Below the pieces are notes generated by a model. The model was not told the DNA's origin, made no database searches, and saw nothing but the letters and a program-made list of their open reading frames with translations. This document shows positions 8,297-14,805 of a stretch of 64,000 nt of DNA, in pieces; the stretch's first letter is position 1, and the number at the start of each line of letters is the position of its first letter. The DNA is from Bacteriovorax stolpii (lineage in GTDB: Bacteria; Bdellovibrionota; Bacteriovoracia; Bacteriovoracales; Bacteriovoracaceae). A program made the translations under genes and the position numbers. The stretch spans positions 100,292-164,291 of the forward strand of contig CAMCYI010000006.1 of the NCBI GenBank assembly GCA_945883845.1. The letters are read 5' to 3'.

Positions 8297-8356
8297 ACTA
8301 CGGATTCACTCTCAGTAATGAATATTACGGGCCCGGGGACCTTTGTCTTTTATACT
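8297..8356 (+). promoter_or_regulatory. Candidate promoter and SOS-like operator for the 29-codon gene
   Basis: ACTACGGATTCACT (8297-8310) matches 12 of 14 bases of ACTACGGAAACACT in the lexA leader (7397-7410). It is followed by an inverted repeat GTAAT-GAAT-ATTAC (8315-8328) covering the position of a -35 element, and by a -10-like TATACT (8351-8356). The -35 itself is poor. SOS control of the downstream mini-gene is inference from the shared motif. Confidence 0.4.
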
Positions 8357-8374
8357 CACACACAGGAGACACAC

Positions 8375-8464
8375 ATGATTACGGAACAAGACCTTTGGAT
8401 TAGCAAATCTTTCCTTATTTTGATTGGTAGTTTTATTGTTTTTAGCGTGGTTGGGATAAGTTAA
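8375..8464 (+). CDS. 29-residue single-helix membrane mini-protein
   Basis: A 30-codon frame (with stop) encoding a short polar head MITEQDLWISK followed by one hydrophobic helix (SFLILIGSFIVFSVVGIS). The ribosome site AGGAG (8364-8368) is well placed, and a -10-like TATACT lies just upstream. Size and topology resemble SOS-induced membrane peptides such as TisB (29 aa), but sequence similarity is not claimed. Could be a toxin, a membrane-protein regulator, or a chance frame in a leader RNA. Confidence 0.5.
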   Translation: MITEQDLWISKSFLILIGSFIVFSVVGIS

Positions 8465-8491
8465 CCAAACACTCCCCCTCTCCAAATAATC

Positions 8492-8615
8492 AAACCGGTG
8501 ATTGCGATCTTAGGAAGAAAAAGGCTCGTAAATAAGTCCTCGTCATTTTACCTGCGGACTTCGGATGACAGAGGCCCGGACTTGAACCGGTGATTGCCTT
8601 GCAATCACCGGTTTT
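8492..8615 (+). ncRNA. Candidate structured RNA closed by a 14-bp helix
   Basis: AAACCGGTGATTGC at 8492-8505 is perfectly complementary to GCAATCACCGGTTT at 8601-8614, enclosing about 95 bases. A second copy of the left arm at 8585-8597 forms a competing local terminator hairpin with the same right arm. Inside, AAGTCC (8534-8539) can pair with GGACTT (8556-8561 or 8578-8583) and GTCAT (8542-8546) with ATGAC (8565-8569), an H-type pseudoknot arrangement. No matching protein frame. It may be a 3' UTR switch of the mini-gene transcript or a separate small RNA. Confidence 0.45.
8585..8615 (+). terminator. Long-stem terminator
   Basis: A perfect 13-bp stem (AACCGGTGATTGC 8585-8597; GCAATCACCGGTT 8601-8613) with a 3-base loop and a short T run. 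It would end plus-strand transcription from the lexA/mini-gene region. There is no T run for the opposite strand. Confidence 0.75.
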
Positions 8616-8635
8616 ATCATTTTAGGGGGCGGATA

Positions 8636-9058
8636 TTAGTTTGTACCTGAACAATTGAGAGAGATTTTTGTCTTCTTGCCGTTAGCATCAGTCAGCTGAA
8701 TTCCTGCTTCTTCCAATTCATCAAGGTACACGTAGATTCCTACGCCGTTCGCTTTATTAGACCAGACGTTGAACTGAACATCGTAGCTTGTTGCGGTTGC
8801 AGTGAATGATTTCAAAACTGTTTTCTTGCCCTGTTTTGTGCTGATGACATCAACTTTTACTCTATAGACTGCATCGTAATTTCCACCGAGAGTCGAATTT
8901 GCAGTTATGTCAGCGAGAGTTTTAATTTTGACAGAAAGAAGGCCGTTACCAGGCTTAACTGGTGTGCGGTCAGTGCGCTGAACGCACGATAAGTTTTCAC
9001 CAACAGCGAAAGCAGAAGTCATGAACAAAGCGCATAAGAGAGAGAGCATCAGTTTCAT
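8636..9058 (-). CDS. Small secreted protein of unknown function
   Basis: A 140-aa protein with a signal peptide (MKLMLSLLCALFMTSAFA) and a beta-rich mature domain. Two cysteines (ENLSCVQ near the mature start, SLNCSGTN at the end) could link the two termini. The ribosome site GGAGG lies five bases before ATG 9058. It resembles the 6003-6386 protein in size and Cys placement, but I see no convincing sequence similarity. No family recognised. Confidence 0.68.
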   Translation of the reverse strand: MKLMLSLLCALFMTSAFAVGENLSCVQRTDRTPVKPGNGLLSVKIKTLADITANSTLGGNYDAVYRVKVDVISTKQGKKTVLKSFTATATSYDVQFNVWSNKANGVGIYVYLDELEEAGIQLTDANGKKTKISLNCSGTN

Positions 9059-9129
9059 AGGGCCTCCGTTAAGAATGATAAACCGGAGATACCAATGAAC
9101 AGGGTGTGTGGCGAGATGGGGTGAAAACT

Positions 9130-9510
9130 TTATATAAAGAAATAGCTCTCAATCAGCTCTTTTGAGAGGTCTTGCTTTAAATAATGTTTCTTGAGAAAAA
9201 AGTGCTTCACAACAATGTGGTTTTTCAGCATAAATCCGCAGGTCTGGCCTTTAATTTCAATAAATCGGATGTGTTCTGGTGGGAAGGGCGCCCAGTCGAA
9301 TCCTGGCTGTCCGGCTTCCTCGAGGATCGTTTTAATAAGACCGGCATCGTCTTGAGTGTACTCACGGAACTGCAGGCCTAATTTTTTAAGGGTAAAGCCG
9401 TAAGGGCAGTGAAGGCATGCAGTTTTACAGCAAGTTCCCCTGTTCTTCAGGAACTTAGAGGTGAAAACGGTGTGTCCGTTTTCATTCACATAAGAAAGTT
9501 CATTATCCAT
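9130..9510 (-). CDS. DUF5522 domain protein with C-terminal extension
   Basis: A 126-aa protein whose first 40 residues (VNENGHTVFTSKFLKNRG, then TCCKTACLHCPYG) match the small Cys-rich DUF5522 domain, a probable metal-binding motif CCxxxCxHCPYG. The remaining ~85 residues form an alpha/beta extension I do not recognise. Function unknown. It is transcribed divergently from the gene at 9533 from an overlapping -10 region, and its mRNA would have almost no leader. Confidence 0.7.
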   Translation of the reverse strand: MDNELSYVNENGHTVFTSKFLKNRGTCCKTACLHCPYGFTLKKLGLQFREYTQDDAGLIKTILEEAGQPGFDWAPFPPEHIRFIEIKGQTCGFMLKNHIVVKHFFLKKHYLKQDLSKELIESYFFI

Positions 9511-9518
9511 AGATCTTT

Positions 9519-9526
9519 AGTATAAT
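9519..9526. promoter_or_regulatory. Symmetric bidirectional -10 element
   Basis: AGTATAAT at 9519-9526 reads TATAAT (9521-9526) on the plus strand and TATACT (9524-9519) on the minus strand. Predicted starts fall on or within two bases of the ATGs at 9533 and 9510, so both mRNAs would be leaderless or nearly so. The intergenic gap is only 22 bp. Known DNA-symmetry promoters work this way; here it is inferred from sequence. Confidence 0.5.
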
Positions 9527-9532
9527 CGAAGC

Positions 9533-10276
9533 ATGCTTTTGTGGCACTTGCTTTTTATTTCCATGCTTTTCGCGCAGGAGAATTCTGTCGAACGGTATTG
9601 CTATTCCTCTCCTGCAGAAATGAAGGCGAATCTTCAGCGTGCAAGACCTGTATTCGTACCTGCTGATCAGGTGACCGAGGATGGGGCCTGCTTGGTCGTA
9701 CAAATGCGAGCTCACCGCAGAGAGCTCATTCAGTCCTATTTGCGTGGTCTCAACCATCAAGTCGCGATTAGTTTTTCTTCTGCAGAAATTAAAAGAGATC
9801 CTTGTCGCATCAAAGTTGAAAAGATTAGAGAACTCGATGCTCAGAAAACGAGAGGAGAAATCAACAGTCAGTCGGGTGTGCTTGAATCAACCACAGTGAA
9901 AAGTAACAGTGTGGACACGATGCAAATTGTGACGCTGAATGATTTTGAACTCTCAGTAAATTTCGAAGGTATTAAAGGACAATGTAGGCTCATCACACCG
10001 ACGAGATACGAAATCTCTTTAGAAGTAAAAAAGGATCTTCGCCCTCTGGCCCCGCCGGGAACAATCGTCATCTTAAGGCCAGATCAACTTCCACCTCCGC
10101 AGCAAACGTCTTCATTAAGGACTTCTCTGCAATTAAATCAAGGTGATCGGATTGAAATCGGAAGCCTGATCAGGGATTTGAAAAACAAAAATGCGGAAAT
10201 AGAAATTGATCCTAGCGCAAAGGCCGCCATCGACAGTGGGGCGAATACGGAGAAAGTTTTCCTCAGTTTAGAATAA
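9533..10276 (+). CDS. Secreted protein of unknown function
   Basis: A 247-aa protein with a short signal peptide (MLLWHLLFISMLFAQ). The mature region has three Cys residues (RYCYSS, DGACLV, DPCRIK) and a Pro-rich stretch (DQLPPPQQTS), ending in a domain with LNQGDRIEIGSLIRDL. No catalytic motif or family recognised; its charge pattern suggests a periplasmic or surface protein. It lacks a good ribosome-binding site, consistent with a leaderless message from the TATAAT seven bases upstream. Followed by a long non-coding region. Confidence 0.68.
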   Translation: MLLWHLLFISMLFAQENSVERYCYSSPAEMKANLQRARPVFVPADQVTEDGACLVVQMRAHRRELIQSYLRGLNHQVAISFSSAEIKRDPCRIKVEKIRELDAQKTRGEINSQSGVLESTTVKSNSVDTMQIVTLNDFELSVNFEGIKGQCRLITPTRYEISLEVKKDLRPLAPPGTIVILRPDQLPPPQQTSSLRTSLQLNQGDRIEIGSLIRDLKNKNAEIEIDPSAKAAIDSGANTEKVFLSLE

Positions 10277-10305
10277 TTTAATAATATTCTTTCAGTGATC
10301 TGGAG

Positions 10306-10332
10306 TTTTTGACACGAGTTAACTTTTTGACA
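10306..10332 (+). promoter_or_regulatory. Direct repeat upstream of the first sigma-54 promoter (possible enhancer)
   Basis: TTTTTGACA occurs at 10306-10314 and again at 10324-10332 (18-bp period), with an inverted TGTCACA at 10376-10382. The pair lies about 150-170 bp upstream of the sigma-54 promoter, the usual distance for activator (enhancer-binding protein) sites. Assignment is inference. Confidence 0.35.
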
Positions 10333-10479
10333 TCACAGAACTTACACATCCTCACATTTTTCTTCTGTCACATTTTTACCCGGGATAAAAATTTCTATGG
10401 GGAAAAATGACTATACCATTTTTTATTTTGGCCCAAAGAATCATTGCATCTTTTTGAATGTTTATCTGATTTTCTTAAG

Positions 10480-10495
10480 TGGCATGAACGTTGCT
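10480..10495 (+). promoter_or_regulatory. Sigma-54 promoter 1
   Basis: TGGCATGAACGTTGCT fits the sigma-54 -24/-12 consensus TGGCAyr-N4-TTGCw essentially perfectly, with GG and GC dinucleotides at the required spacing. Transcription should start near 10506 and requires an activator ATPase. It faces a non-coding RNA that ends at the terminator at 10643-10670. Confidence 0.75.
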
Positions 10496-10506
10496 TTAAA
10501 GGAGTT

Positions 10507-10671
10507 CAAGCAGGGGGAATGAACTCCACAAAAGTTCAATAAATATCCCAGAGAAGTTTGATCTAACCAGTCATACTTTTCTCCCAAATTCCCCACCAGA
10601 AAATCTCAAGGTTCTCACCCCTGCAAGGTTATAAAAATTATTAAAAAAGCCCGGATTTCCGGGCTTTTTTA
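10507..10671 (+). ncRNA. Sigma-54-dependent small RNA 1 (about 165 nt)
   Basis: The interval runs from the sigma-54 promoter to a strong terminator and has no credible protein frame. Visible structure: a terminal helix GCAGGGG (10510-10516) with CCCCTGC (10618-10624); hairpin 1 TGAACT/AGTTCA (10520-10525/10533-10538); hairpin 2 at 10551-10583 with a 9-nt loop TCTAACCAG; then a single-stranded C-rich stretch (CTCCCAAATTCCCCACC) resembling anti-Shine-Dalgarno seeds. The same order of elements recurs in the RNA at 10820-10988, with different bases in the stems. Exact ends are estimates. Confidence 0.65.
10643..10670. terminator. Bidirectional terminator of small RNA 1
   Basis: A GC-rich core GCCCGG-ATTT-CCGGGC flanked by six A and six T residues (12 bp in all). 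It can stop transcription from both directions. Confidence 0.92.
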
Positions 10672-10684
10672 ATTCCTACAGGTC

Positions 10685-10762
10685 TTATTCTGCACCGGTG
10701 GCAATCTGGCTCTCAGCATTAAGGAGGCCCTGAATGGCACCATTCCCGAGCGGTACAGTCCA
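10685..10762 (-). pseudogene. Possible 3' remnant of a protein gene
   Basis: A 25-codon minus-strand open stretch reads WTVPLGNGAIQGLLNAESQI followed by ATGAE and a stop, bounded upstream by an in-frame TAA. There is no start. It ends 15 bases before a terminator that also works on this strand, which is how an intact gene would end. The composition looks protein-like. It may be the tail of a decayed gene between the two small RNAs; chance is not excluded. Confidence 0.25.
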
Positions 10763-10793
10763 TTACTATTGATAGCTTACATAATTGGAAAGT

Positions 10794-10809
10794 TGGCACG
10801 GTTTCTGCA
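10794..10809 (+). promoter_or_regulatory. Sigma-54 promoter 2
   Basis: TGGCACGGTTTCTGCA: a perfect -24 element (TGGCACG) and a -12 element CTGCA with one mismatch, with GG and GC in correct spacing. The predicted start is about 10820. The next unit is a non-coding RNA ending at 10987. Confidence 0.68.
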
Positions 10810-10819
10810 CATATAGTAT

Positions 10820-10988
10820 TGAGCCGAGGGTGTAGAACTTCAAAAAAGTTCACCAATTTTCACCGAAAGATAAAGCCTAAACCTCTTTATTATTTCTCAC
10901 AAAAATTCACACCCCATTCTCCGTTCTCCCCTCGCTCAAGGTTTACTTTCGAAACAAAAAAAAGCCCCTCTTCAGAGGGGCTTTTTTA
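10820..10988 (+). ncRNA. Sigma-54-dependent small RNA 2 (about 168 nt)
   Basis: Same layout as small RNA 1: terminal helix TTGAGCCGAGGG (10819-10830) with CCCTCGCTCAA (10929-10939, one bulge); hairpin 1 GAACTT/AAGTTC (10835-10840/10846-10851); hairpin 2 at 10865-10896 with ATAAAG/CTTTAT and a 9-nt loop CCTAAACCT; then a C-rich strand (CACCCCATTCTCCGTTCTCC), AAGGTTTA and the terminator. Both hairpin-2 loops carry YCTAA(A)CC. The stems differ but still pair, which supports homologous structured RNAs. Function unknown; base-pairing with ribosome sites is one possibility. Confidence 0.65.
10958..10987. terminator. Bidirectional terminator of small RNA 2
   Basis: Stem GCCCCTC-TTCA-GAGGGGC flanked by A and T runs. 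It overlaps the stop codon of the acetyltransferase gene coming from the opposite strand, and can serve both. Confidence 0.92.
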
Positions 10989-11438
10989 TTTCATCCATTC
11001 ATACAGGTGATAATGCTCACCCGACATCCCGAGGGCCTCATAAACTTTCTGGGCTCGCTCGTTAGACTTATCCACATAGAGCCGTAATCCTCGAAGATCT
11101 TTGGACGATTCGACCATCGTTTTCAGGTGCTGATAAAGAGATTTATAAACTCCGTGTTGACGGAAATCAGGTCGAACATAAACTGAGTGAATCCAAAGAA
11201 CAGTCCCATTTCGCCAGTCGCTCCACTCAGGCACTGTCAGGAGACATCCAACAACAGCACCATCGTTTTCAGCAAGCCAGTACTTGCCCTTGGATGGATC
11301 ATCAAAAACAGCGGCCACTCCAAGTTTCACAGTCGGCAGATCGAGTTTCATTTTCTCAGTCTCCCAGGCCATTTTTTCCTGATAGTCAGCAATCACATCA
11401 ATGTCGAAAAGAAGTCCCGGTCTGATTTTTATGTTCAA
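10986..11438 (-). CDS. GNAT family N-acetyltransferase
   Basis: A 150-aa GNAT acetyltransferase using acetyl-CoA. Features: beta-strand VVGCLLTVPEWSDW, then WIHSVYVRPDFRQHGVYKSLYQHL, where RPDFRQHGVYK is the pyrophosphate-binding motif A, and the C-terminal LRLYVDKSNERAQKVYEALGM. The acceptor is not predictable. Its start overlaps the stop of the upstream 78-aa gene by 4 bases, placing it last in a rapA-thioredoxin-small protein-GNAT operon. Confidence 0.88.
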   Translation of the reverse strand: MNIKIRPGLLFDIDVIADYQEKMAWETEKMKLDLPTVKLGVAAVFDDPSKGKYWLAENDGAVVGCLLTVPEWSDWRNGTVLWIHSVYVRPDFRQHGVYKSLYQHLKTMVESSKDLRGLRLYVDKSNERAQKVYEALGMSGEHYHLYEWMK

Positions 11439-11671
11439 GTCAAAACTCCCCGTATGCGTTTTGAAAACTCACGAAGGGCCGTTGTCATATCAAGACCCTG
11501 ATCAAGATAAATTCGGAGTTCTGCGGCCTGGAGATAATCACTCATTTGTTCGCCGGCGTCCTCCTGGGTTTTAACAGGGGCCACTCCGCTGGACTCAAAG
11601 GTGTCTGCGAAACGATTAAGTTCTTCAACAGTATATTTCTGGGCAAGGTCTTTAACAGATTTGACGTCCAT
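11435..11671 (-). CDS. Small protein linked to thioredoxin (78 aa)
   Basis: A 78-aa acidic helical protein (MDVKSVKDLAQKYTVEELNR, ending REFSKRIRGVLT). It resembles DUF6952-type proteins that sit next to a thioredoxin-like gene in other bacteria; this resemblance is from memory and weak. It lies 1 base after the thioredoxin stop and overlaps the acetyltransferase start by 4 bases. Confidence 0.65.
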   Translation of the reverse strand: MDVKSVKDLAQKYTVEELNRFADTFESSGVAPVKTQEDAGEQMSDYLQAAELRIYLDQGLDMTTALREFSKRIRGVLT

Positions 11672-11672
11672 A

Positions 11673-11984
11673 TTAATTCTTCATCTTTTGAACAAATTCG
11701 CGAAAAGCTTCTTCCTTCGTCACACTAATCAGATCCTGAGGTTCACCGTTTTTGAAACATCCGACTGAAGGAAGGCCCGGAAGTTCGATCATCTCTTTAA
11801 TCTTTGGATTTTTTTCAACGTCAATTTTAAAGATTTTTACCCCTTCCTCCAGAGCAACTCTGCCGTACATGGGTGCAGCGATCCTACAGGCTCCACACCA
11901 GCTGGCATAGAAGTCGATAAAGACAATGGGTTCTCTTTCAATAATTTCGAAGATCGTGGAGTCTTCAAGCTCGATGATATTCAT
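11673..11984 (-). CDS. Thioredoxin family protein (CGAC active site)
   Basis: A 103-aa cytoplasmic thioredoxin-fold protein. The redox site is FYASWCGACRIAAP with Cys30 and Cys33; the usual CGPC has become CGAC, which shifts redox potential in known thioredoxins. The cis-proline loop is present as GLPSVGCF, and an extra Cys lies right behind it. AGGAA precedes the ATG. It directly follows rapA, whose stop lies 7 bases upstream. Confidence 0.88.
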   Translation of the reverse strand: MNIIELEDSTIFEIIEREPIVFIDFYASWCGACRIAAPMYGRVALEEGVKIFKIDVEKNPKIKEMIELPGLPSVGCFKNGEPQDLISVTKEEAFREFVQKMKN

Positions 11985-11990
11985 CAGTTC

Positions 11991-14729
11991 CTAGTTGATC
12001 ACAATACGGATGGAATCAAGCGACAATTCTGCTTTCTCCATGGCCTTGATCATTTGTGTTTTGTTAAATCTGAGCATGAGAATCTCTGTCTCAGAGACTG
12101 TTGGATTGACCTTACGAAGAGACTCAAGTCGCTCGATCTCTGCGTTCATGGCCTTCTCCATGTCTTCTTTGAATTTATCTTTGTACTGCTTGGCACGGGC
12201 GATACAAAGTTCTTTTCCTTTCTTGATACACTCCTTGATGAAGTCTTTCGGTAGCTCTTTTAATTGCGCCCGTTTTTCCTGATCAAGAGACTGAGTCCCC
12301 TCATCTATAAACTTCTTCGGCATTTTGGAAGTCTGATCCACTATCTGTCCATTAAGGAGAACGCGAAGAGGTGTTGGGGGAAACCATTTTTGCATTTGCA
12401 GTTTTTTCTCAGCGACACAGCTCAAAAGATAGAATCCTTCGAAAAGAAAATTTTCTTTTGATGGAGTCTTCCAGCTGGCGATCGTTATGTTTCCCATTTC
12501 CTTTGAAGAAATAAAATCCATAATACCCACCACCATAGGATGATCCCACGTTAGGAAAGTCATATCGTCAAACTTGAGAGCATTCTCTCGTTTGAAGGTC
12601 ACTGTCATTCCCTCACTGTCCAGACCCGGAAAATGAGGAAGATACATATTATCACCAGGACGAATCAGGAATGTATGTGGATCGTTCATGTCCTCAACAT
12701 CAACACCCAGTTGCGCCCAAAGGTTCACCATGAAATCGCGAAGGTCTGTTGATTCATCAACGGCTTTGAGCTCTTTGACAAAATCCATCGCTTTGCCGTG
12801 ATGAAAAGAATTGATCTCAACCAGGAGATCCTGACCTTCTTCAAGTTTCTGTTCAATTTCCTGATGAAGACTCTTCGTCGTCTCAAGAAATTTCAGCAAC
12901 TCTTTTTCCGGAAACTCGCCTTCTTCAATTTTTGTCGTAAGGGCCAGGAGTTCTTCCCGGACTGTTGCGTACAATTCAGTTGCGCCTCGAGGTGATGATT
13001 CGAAAGCGTTGAAGCCTTCGTGATACCAGCGGGTCAGCAGCTCATCGGCTGAATGACGGATGAAAGGAACATGAATACGAATATCGTTCTTTTGTCCGAT
13101 TCGATCGAGTCGTCCGATCCGTTGTTCGAGGAGATCTGGAAGTCTTGGAAGATCGAAAAGGATAAGATGCTGAGCAAACTCAAAGTTTCTTCCCTCGGAT
13201 CCAATCTCTGTTGAAAGAAGAATATCTGCGCCTTCGGGATCGGCAAAATATACGGCCTGTCTGTCGCGATTCATGAGATTCATACCGGAATGGAAGAATG
13301 CGACTTTCGCTGTCGATTTTTCTTTGAGTGTTTTTTCCAATTCAATGACGAGGTCTTTATCATGACAAATAAGGAGGATTTTTTGACCTTTGCGCTGTTC
13401 GACAAATCCCGCCAGCCAGTCAGACTTAAGCTCGTAAATTTTCTTGTCGACGTTTTTTGTTTTCCCGACTTCGAGTGGGTAACTCGTAAAAATTCTTTTC
13501 GGGAAGAATTCCTGATAGGTCGCCATAGTCTTACGGGTATTACGGAAATAAACGCGACCGGTTCCGTGGCGGTCGACTAACATTTGAAGAGCACGCTCTT
13601 TTTCAACGGTGTCTGCATCGATTCCCAGTTTTTCTTTAAGTGTTTTTTTATCACTTGCTGTCAGCGGTTTCTCAGAAATCAGTTTCGTCGCGAGTTCTGA
13701 TACAGGCCTGTACGCCATAGTCTCTTCAACAAATGTATTGAAGTCGTGAAAGCGGTTTGGATCGAGAAGATGCAATCGCGCATAGTGACCGGCAAGACCA
13801 AGTATTTCCGGGGTACCGGATAAAAGAAGGACTCCCGGAGCATCTTTAGCAAGAGCTGCTACAAAATCATATTCTGGTGATGAATTATCGGGCGACCATC
13901 TTAATTGATGAGCTTCATCGACAACGAGGAGATCCCATTTTGATTCCAGTGCCTGTTCCATCAGCCAATCTTCTCTTATAAGAAATTTAGTTGAAGCAAC
14001 GAAAAGCTGCGCATCTTCAAAAGGGCGATCGCCTTTTTCAAGTTTCGAATCGTGGTTGATCGTAATAAAACTCATCTGGAACTTGCGGAGCATTTCCACG
14101 AACCATTGGTATACCAGGGAATCAGGAACAAGGATGAGTGCACGTTCAACCCGGCCTGTAAGTATAAGATGATGAAGAATCAATCCAGCTTCAATCGTTT
14201 TACCGAGTCCGACTTCATCTGCAAGTAATACCCGCGGACGCGCACGGCGGGATACTTCGCTTGCGACGTACATCTGGTGAGGGATAAGCGATAATCGCGG
14301 GCCTGAAAATCCGCGAATAGGCGAAATAAAAAGTTTTCTCTGATTCAGAAGGACATCATATCTGAGTCTGAAAAGTTCATTTGAATCGAGATTCCCGGCA
14401 AAAAGTCTTTCTTCAGGCTTGGAAAAAGAAAGAGTGTCAGCAAGCTGAGACTCCATGATTTTTTTTCCCTGACCCTCGTAAGTAACAATGCCATCAATAT
14501 CAGTTGAACTTTCAACAATGAGAGAATCGCCATTCTGGGCCTTAATCTCGTCACCTTCGACAAACCTGATTCTGCGTAATGGAGATGTCTGAGCGCCATA
14601 TCGGCGATCTACTTTTGCGGCCGGAAAAAAACAAGTGACAGTCTTTCCTTCGACCTCAATGATCACCCCTAGACCTAGCTCCGGTTCTGACTCAGAAATC
14701 CAGCGCTGTCCCATGATGAACTGCTTCAT
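11991..14729 (-). CDS. rapA: RNA polymerase-associated SNF2 ATPase RapA
   Basis: A 912-aa SWI2/SNF2 helicase-like protein that recycles stalled RNA polymerase. The N-terminus MGQRWISESEPELGLGVIIE is the RapA signature (E. coli LGQRWISDTESELGLG), forming a Tudor-like domain. Walker A is LADEVGLGKTIEAGLI near residue 175, the DEAH box VVDEAHQLRW near 275, and motif VI EQRIGRLDRIGQKNDI. The C-terminus carries the RapA-specific spacer region. An upstream ATG at 14774 exists, but GGAGG five bases before ATG 14729 and alignment to the family favour the shorter start. It heads the operon with the thioredoxin gene. Confidence 0.94.
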   Translation of the reverse strand: MKQFIMGQRWISESEPELGLGVIIEVEGKTVTCFFPAAKVDRRYGAQTSPLRRIRFVEGDEIKAQNGDSLIVESSTDIDGIVTYEGQGKKIMESQLADTLSFSKPEERLFAGNLDSNELFRLRYDVLLNQRKLFISPIRGFSGPRLSLIPHQMYVASEVSRRARPRVLLADEVGLGKTIEAGLILHHLILTGRVERALILVPDSLVYQWFVEMLRKFQMSFITINHDSKLEKGDRPFEDAQLFVASTKFLIREDWLMEQALESKWDLLVVDEAHQLRWSPDNSSPEYDFVAALAKDAPGVLLLSGTPEILGLAGHYARLHLLDPNRFHDFNTFVEETMAYRPVSELATKLISEKPLTASDKKTLKEKLGIDADTVEKERALQMLVDRHGTGRVYFRNTRKTMATYQEFFPKRIFTSYPLEVGKTKNVDKKIYELKSDWLAGFVEQRKGQKILLICHDKDLVIELEKTLKEKSTAKVAFFHSGMNLMNRDRQAVYFADPEGADILLSTEIGSEGRNFEFAQHLILFDLPRLPDLLEQRIGRLDRIGQKNDIRIHVPFIRHSADELLTRWYHEGFNAFESSPRGATELYATVREELLALTTKIEEGEFPEKELLKFLETTKSLHQEIEQKLEEGQDLLVEINSFHHGKAMDFVKELKAVDESTDLRDFMVNLWAQLGVDVEDMNDPHTFLIRPGDNMYLPHFPGLDSEGMTVTFKRENALKFDDMTFLTWDHPMVVGIMDFISSKEMGNITIASWKTPSKENFLFEGFYLLSCVAEKKLQMQKWFPPTPLRVLLNGQIVDQTSKMPKKFIDEGTQSLDQEKRAQLKELPKDFIKECIKKGKELCIARAKQYKDKFKEDMEKAMNAEIERLESLRKVNPTVSETEILMLRFNKTQMIKAMEKAELSLDSIRIVIN

Positions 14730-14805
14730 CTTATCCTCCGATGGCGTGACAATTTCTTCTGACTGGAACATCATAGTACCAAATCGCTAAGAGGGGTTAA
14801 AGCCT

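Noticed and set aside
10734..10772. A 12-residue leader peptide (MAPFPSGTVHYY) with AAGGAGG ribosome site
   Set aside because: Too short to support, no downstream gene to attenuate. The ribosome-site-like string is the complement of Leu codons in the opposite-strand remnant.
10480..10988. 6S RNA or c-di-GMP (GEMM) riboswitch/merRNA for the small RNAs
   Set aside because: There is no long central-bubble rod as in 6S RNA. RNA 2 contains CCTAAACC, a string also found in GEMM-I, but the other conserved GEMM elements are absent.
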